Origin: Candidatus Intestinimonas stercoravium
GTDB taxonomy: Bacteria; Bacillota; Clostridia; Oscillospirales; Oscillospiraceae
NCBI GenBank assembly: GCA_019117605.1
Contig: DWZK01000130.1
Coordinates: 1-32,101, forward strand
Reading direction: 5' to 3'
DNA length: 32,101 nt
The notes under the pieces are model-generated. The model was not told the DNA's origin, ran no database searches, and saw only the letters and a program-made list of their open reading frames with translations. Below, piece after piece: positions 28,857 through 32,101 of the stretch (the first letter of the stretch is position 1; each line of letters opens with the position of its first letter). The translations under genes and the position numbers were made by a program.

Positions 28857-29435
28857 ATGGCCTTCCACTTTTTCGCCCTGATCTCCCGGATGCGCTACAT
28901 CGGCCGCTGGGGCCTCATGCGCAACACCTTCCAGGAGAACATCCAGGAGCACTCCCACATGGTGGCGGTGCTGGCCCACGCCCTGGCCGTCATCCGGCGC
29001 GACGTATACGGCGGGGACCTGGACCCGGAGCACGCCGCCGTGCTGGCCCTGTACCACGACGCCACCGAGATCCTCACCGGGGACCTGCCCACCCCGGTGA
29101 AGTACTTCGACCGGGGGATCCGGGACGCCTACAAGGGGGTGGAGGCGGTCTCCGCCCGGCGGCTGCTCGCCATGCTCCCCCAGGCGCTCCGCCCCGCCTA
29201 CGACCCCCTGCTGCTGGAGGACCCGGAGAGCCCCTACTACCCCCTGGTGAAGGCCGCCGACAAGCTCTCCGCCTATATCAAGTGCGTGGAGGAGCTCAAG
29301 GCGGGCAACGCGGAGTTCCGCCAGGCCGCCGAGCAGACCAGACAGACCCTGGAGGAGTCCCCTCTCCCCGAGGTGGCCTATTTCCTCCGCAACTTCATGC
29401 CCAGCTTCGAGCTCACCCTGGACGAGCTCCAGTGA
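28857..29435 (+). CDS. yfbR: YfbR-like 5'-deoxynucleotidase (HD domain)
   Basis: 192 residues. HD-domain phosphohydrolase that removes phosphate from deoxynucleoside 5'-monophosphates. Motifs: RNTFQENIQEHSHMVAVLAH (first His), ALYHDATEILTGDLPTPVKY (His-Asp pair and the YfbR-specific GDxPTPVK) and VKAADKLSAYIKC (Asp). It is close to E. coli YfbR in layout and length. It starts 3 nt after the HPr-like stop with GAGGG immediately upstream, so probably translated by coupling. Confidence 0.93.
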   Translation: MAFHFFALISRMRYIGRWGLMRNTFQENIQEHSHMVAVLAHALAVIRRDVYGGDLDPEHAAVLALYHDATEILTGDLPTPVKYFDRGIRDAYKGVEAVSARRLLAMLPQALRPAYDPLLLEDPESPYYPLVKAADKLSAYIKCVEELKAGNAEFRQAAEQTRQTLEESPLPEVAYFLRNFMPSFELTLDELQ

Positions 29436-29481
29436 CCCCCCATTTTGCGCCGGGCGCCCGCCCGGAAGAAGGAGGATACCT

Positions 29482-29751
29482 ATGAAAGCCATCATCACCG
29501 TCGTCGGCAAGGATCAGGTGGGCATCATCGCCGCCGTGTGCACGATCCTGGCCTCCAACAACGTCAACGTCCTGGACATCAGCCAGACCATCCTGCGGGA
29601 GTTCTTCACCATGACCATGCTGGTGGACGTGTCCGCCTGCAAGCTGCCCTTCACCGTCTTCTGCACCCTGCTGGAGAACGAGGGGTCCAAGCGGGGCCTT
29701 TCCATCAAGGTCCAGCGGGAGGACATCTTCGACGCCATGCACAAGATCTGA
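29482..29751 (+). CDS. ACT domain protein (UPF0237 family)
   Basis: 89 residues, a single ACT domain: KAIITVVGKDQVGIIAAVCT (ligand loop KDxVGI), LASNNVNVLDISQTIL, then TMTMLVDVSACKLPF and the C-terminal KVQREDIFDAMHKI. ACT domains bind amino acids and this family often sits next to UPF0210, as here, 12 nt before it. Its role is probably to sense an amino acid for the partner protein, but this is inferred. The ATG follows GAAGGAGG. Confidence 0.94.
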   Translation: MKAIITVVGKDQVGIIAAVCTILASNNVNVLDISQTILREFFTMTMLVDVSACKLPFTVFCTLLENEGSKRGLSIKVQREDIFDAMHKI

Positions 29752-29763
29752 GGGGGCCTGACC

Positions 29764-31122
29764 ATGCTCAACAGCAAAGAGATACTGGACACCATCCGCA
29801 TGATCGACCAGCAGCATCTGGATATCCGCACGATCACCATGGGGATCTCCCTGCTGGACTGCGCCGACCCGGACGCCGGGGCCGCCTGCCGCAAGATCTA
29901 CGACAAGATCTGCCGGCGGGCGGAGAAGCTGGTGCCCACCGGCGAGGCGATCGAGCGGGAGTTCGGCATCCCCATCGTCAACAAGCGCATTTCAGTGACG
30001 CCCATGGCCCTGGTGGCGGGGGCTTCGACCACCGGCGACTATGTGCCCTTCGCCCGGGCCCTGGACCGGGCCGCCAAGACCACGGGGGTGGATTTCATCG
30101 GCGGCTTCTCCGCCCTGGTGCAGAAGGGCTCCACCGCCGGGGACCAGAAGCTGATCTCCGCCATCCCCCAGGCCATGGCGGAGACCGAGCTGGTGTGCGC
30201 CTCGGTGAACGTGGGCTCTACCAAGGCGGGCATCAACATGGACGCGGTGGCCCTTATGGGCCGGTGCATCAAGGACACCGCGGAGAAGACCGCCGGCCGG
30301 GGCGGCTTCGGTTGCGCCAAGCTGGTGGTGTTCTGCAACGCGGTGGAGGACAACCCCTTCATGGCGGGGGCCTTCCACGGAGTGGGAGAGGGAGACTGCG
30401 TCATCAATGTGGGCGTCTCCGGCCCCGGCGTGGTCCACCACGCCCTCCAGGCAGTGAAGGAGCAGCCTTTCGACGTGGTGGCCGAGACCGTCAAGAAGAC
30501 CGCCTTCCGCATCACCCGCATGGGCCAGCTGGTGGCCCAGGAGGCCTCCCGCCGCCTGGGCGTGCCCTTCGGCATCGTGGACCTGTCCCTGGCCCCCACC
30601 CCCGCAGTGGGGGACAGCGTGGCCCGGATCCTGGAGGAGATGGGCCTGGAGGTCTGCGGCACCCACGGCACCACCGCCGCCCTGGCTCTCCTCAACGACG
30701 CGGTGAAGAAGGGCGGCGTCATGGCCTCCTCCCATGTGGGCGGCCTGTCCGGCGCCTTCATCCCGGTGAGCGAGGATGAGGGCATGATCGCCGCCGCCGC
30801 TTCCGGCGCCCTGTGCCTGGACAAGCTGGAGGCCATGACCTGCGTGTGCTCGGTGGGCCTGGACATGATCGCCGTGCCCGGCGACACCCCCGCCGAGACC
30901 ATCTCCGCCATCATCGCCGACGAGGCCGCCATCGGCATGGTCAACTCCAAGACCACCGCCGTGCGCATCATCCCCGCCCCGGGCAAGCGGGTGGGGGACA
31001 CGGTGGAGTTCGGCGGCCTGCTGGGCTCCGCCCCGGTGATGCCCGTCCACCCCTTCGGCAGCGAGGCCTTCGTGGCCCGGGGCGGCCGCATCCCGGCCCC
31101 CATGCAGAGCCTGAAGAATTAA
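29764..31122 (+). CDS. UPF0210 / PFL-like family protein (DUF711)
   Basis: 452 residues, the full family length. Start [20 protein letters not shown], then [67 protein letters not shown] and a C-terminal [13 protein letters not shown]. The structure of the family resembles glycyl-radical enzymes of the pyruvate formate-lyase type, but no glycyl-radical motif is present and its reaction is unknown. It is last in the operon after the ACT gene. Its final 38 nt, with stop, are duplicated at 31303-31339 on the far side of a hairpin core. Confidence 0.95.
   Translation: MLNSKEILDTIRMIDQQHLDIRTITMGISLLDCADPDAGAACRKIYDKICRRAEKLVPTGEAIEREFGIPIVNKRISVTPMALVAGASTTGDYVPFARALDRAAKTTGVDFIGGFSALVQKGSTAGDQKLISAIPQAMAETELVCASVNVGSTKAGINMDAVALMGRCIKDTAEKTAGRGGFGCAKLVVFCNAVEDNPFMAGAFHGVGEGDCVINVGVSGPGVVHHALQAVKEQPFDVVAETVKKTAFRITRMGQLVAQEASRRLGVPFGIVDLSLAPTPAVGDSVARILEEMGLEVCGTHGTTAALALLNDAVKKGGVMASSHVGGLSGAFIPVSEDEGMIAAAASGALCLDKLEAMTCVCSVGLDMIAVPGDTPAETISAIIADEAAIGMVNSKTTAVRIIPAPGKRVGDTVEFGGLLGSAPVMPVHPFGSEAFVARGGRIPAPMQSLKN
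31085..31122 (+). repeat. Direct repeat copy A: functional UPF0210 gene tail
   Basis: The last 38 nt of the UPF0210 gene, ending AAT TAA. It matches 31303-31339 with one single-base deletion and two substitutions in the last two codons. Confidence 0.9.
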
Positions 31123-31161
31123 GATACGTCCTCTCGAGGGCCGGGAAAGGCCGCCCCGGGG

Positions 31162-31180
31162 GCCCCATCGAAGATGGGGC
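31162..31180 (+). terminator. Hairpin after the UPF0210 gene (proximal)
   Basis: GCCCCATC, loop GAA, GATGGGGC, perfect pairing, 39 nt after the stop. Its GGCCCCATC/GATGGGGC stem recurs within the larger hairpin after tail copy B (31363-31412), so the duplicated segment seems to include the gene's terminator. Confidence 0.6.
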
Positions 31181-31302
31181 GCGGCGTCAGGCGCGAGAAA
31201 TGGCCCTGTGGAGACAGGGCCATTTGCGCAGGGGCAATTCAGTTGCCCCGAGCAGGTGCAAGATAAAAGGGGTCCCCATAGAGGCAGAGCCTCTATGGGG
31301 GA
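31181..31302 (+). other. Structured ~120-nt core element, copy 2 (after UPF0210 gene)
   Basis: 122 nt in gene sense: GGCGTCAGGC; a 12-bp hairpin AAATGGCCCTGT/ACAGGGCCATTT (31198-31225); GCGCAGGGGCA with GGGGCAA/TTGCCCC (31231-31249); GAGCAGGTGCA (31250-31260); GGGG T, then a 12-bp hairpin CCCCATAGAGGC AGA GCCTCTATGGGG (31274-31300), GA, and tail copy B. It aligns with 13831-13947 throughout, with helices that differ in sequence but stay paired. It is not coding. I do not recognise a named family. The whole gene-free stretch 31123-31462 consists of hairpin A, this core, tail copy B, and the distal hairpin. Confidence 0.75.
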
Positions 31303-31339
31303 GCCGCATCCCGGCCCCATGCAGAGCCTGAAGAACTGA
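31303..31339 (+). repeat. Direct repeat copy B: displaced UPF0210 gene tail
   Basis: 37-nt copy of the gene's end, out of frame through one deleted C and ending AAC TGA. It is not translated. Its greater divergence than in the serC case suggests an older event. Confidence 0.9.
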
Positions 31340-31362
31340 AAAAGTGGCCCCAAAGACGTGAA

Positions 31363-31412
31363 CGAGGGCCCCATCCGCAGCTCGGTGAGAGCAGGCGCGG
31401 ATGGGGCCCTCG
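31363..31412. terminator. Large hairpin between UPF0210 locus and GNAT gene
   Basis: Perfect 16-bp stem (CGAGGGCCCCATCCGC and complement) with an 18-nt loop. It lies 51 bp from the convergent GNAT stop, as a shared terminator would, though without a strong U-tract. Probably the original terminator of the UPF0210 gene. Confidence 0.65.
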
Positions 31413-31462
31413 CTGTCGTTCCGGCGACAAGAGAGCGCTGTGTGTCCCACAGAGGGCAGGCG

Positions 31463-31963
31463 TCAGAGGACCTTGTCGAAGGCCGCCCGGTCGCCCCCCT
31501 GGAAAAGGATCGTCCCGCGGTACTGGAAACCGTTCTTCCGCAAGATGTGCCGCATCCGCGCGTTGAGGGGGTCGGTGTCCACCCGGATGTACCGGACGCC
31601 CTCCCCGAGGCAGAGCTCTTCCGCCAGGCGGAAGGCGGCGTCCGCCGCCCCGATCCCCCGGCGCTCCCTGTGGAGGGCCATCCGATGGATGACCGCATAG
31701 GGGGCGTCGCGCCCCCAGGCCCCCCGGATGTCCTGATAGGCGGGCTCTCCGGAGAAGTCGACGCACATGTATCCGACGATCGAGCCGTCCGCTCTGAGCA
31801 CGGGCCCCTTCCCCTCCCGGATATCGCCCCGGATGGTCTCTATGCTGGGGTAGTCGTCCGTCCATTGGATGGATCCCTGCTCCCGCTGGAACCTCCTGGC
31901 GTCGTCGATGATGCTGTAACACAGCTCCACGTCGCCGGGCAGGGCTGTTTCGAGCGTATACAT
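31463..31963 (-). CDS. GNAT family N-acetyltransferase
   Basis: 166 residues with the GNAT fold: an N-terminal helix region (ELCYSIIDDARRFQREQGSI), the core strand YAVIHRMALHRERRGIGAAD containing the acetyl-CoA pyrophosphate loop (RRGIG), and VRYIRVDTDPLNARMRHILR with GFQYRGTI. It transfers an acetyl group from acetyl-CoA to an unknown amine. The ATG follows GAGGAGG at good spacing. Its stop faces the UPF0210 locus. The upstream region (31964-32037) has a nested hairpin (CCCGCTC/GAGCGGG, 32001-32037) but no clear promoter of its own. Confidence 0.92.
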   Translation of the reverse strand: MYTLETALPGDVELCYSIIDDARRFQREQGSIQWTDDYPSIETIRGDIREGKGPVLRADGSIVGYMCVDFSGEPAYQDIRGAWGRDAPYAVIHRMALHRERRGIGAADAAFRLAEELCLGEGVRYIRVDTDPLNARMRHILRKNGFQYRGTILFQGGDRAAFDKVL

Positions 31964-32037
31964 GGGCGCACCTCCTCATGACCTCCCGCGGATCTGTGCT
32001 CCCGCTCCACAGGCCGGGCCTGTATCAGGAGAGCGGG

Positions 32038-32066
32038 TAGACCTCCGCCTGCGATGATGGTATAAT
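32038..32066 (+). promoter_or_regulatory. Sigma-A promoter for a gene beyond the window
   Basis: TAGACC, a 17-bp spacer and TATAAT near the right edge on the plus strand. The gene it would serve is not in the window. Confidence 0.65.
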
Positions 32067-32101
32067 CGGTCAAGAACCCGATACGATAGATCTCCTCTAT
32101 A

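Overview
The window is chromosomal DNA from a high-GC, endospore-forming member of the Clostridia, most like gut Oscillospiraceae (Flavonifractor / Lawsonibacter / Intestinimonas-type). This placement is inferred from the GC-rich sequence with strong purine-rich ribosome binding sites and frequent GTG/TTG starts, a spoIIP gene with a sigma-E-like promoter, a VanR-like regulator, DRTGG/[FeFe]-hydrogenase-like genes and clostridial-type folate and serine genes. Nearly every gene has a good Shine-Dalgarno site, and most transcription units have a sigma-A promoter with 16-18 bp spacing. Convergent genes share perfect hairpins. I see no IS element, prophage or CRISPR array.

Layout. 1-1.9 kb: the 5' end of an HTH regulator and an ABC-F ATPase. 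2-4.6 kb: a DUF1622 membrane protein, coaBC, and back-to-back with it an ECF transporter S component, possibly for pantothenate. 4.75-5.15 kb: a tRNA operon (Met, Glu, Val). 5.2-7.1 kb: a VanR-like response regulator with no kinase, a small membrane protein, and an HTH/membrane-protein pair with a repeated operator-like motif. 7.1-11.2 kb: ymdB followed by a YhaO/YhaN-like nuclease/ATPase pair. 11.4-12.5 kb: a lone PTS EIIC. 12.5-15.2 kb: the serine operon serC-serA. 15.3-18.6 kb: a redox-signalling-like operon (DRTGG, HATPase, [FeFe]-hydrogenase-like Fe-S protein, second DRTGG, PHP). 18.7-25.4 kb: MATE transporter with cysteine desulfurase, spoIIP, DUF3343, rlmA, and tatD with its radical-SAM partner. 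25.4-28.5 kb: a small ORF, thyA-folA and mtaB. 28.5-31.1 kb: an operon of HPr-like, YfbR-like, ACT and UPF0210 genes. 31.4-32.1 kb: a GNAT acetyltransferase and a promoter leading out of the window.

The most unusual signal is a pair of related, highly structured elements of about 120 nt. One (13831-13947) lies between serC and serA. The other (31181-31302) lies after the UPF0210 gene. Each sits in the same orientation relative to its host gene and is flanked by a direct duplication of the last 38-41 nt of that gene, including the stop codon. The two cores align end to end: they share several short blocks, while the helices between those blocks differ in sequence but keep their pairing. This looks like a family of small structured (RNA or single-strand DNA) elements that inserts at gene ends and restores the gene tail. 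I do not recognise it as a known family.
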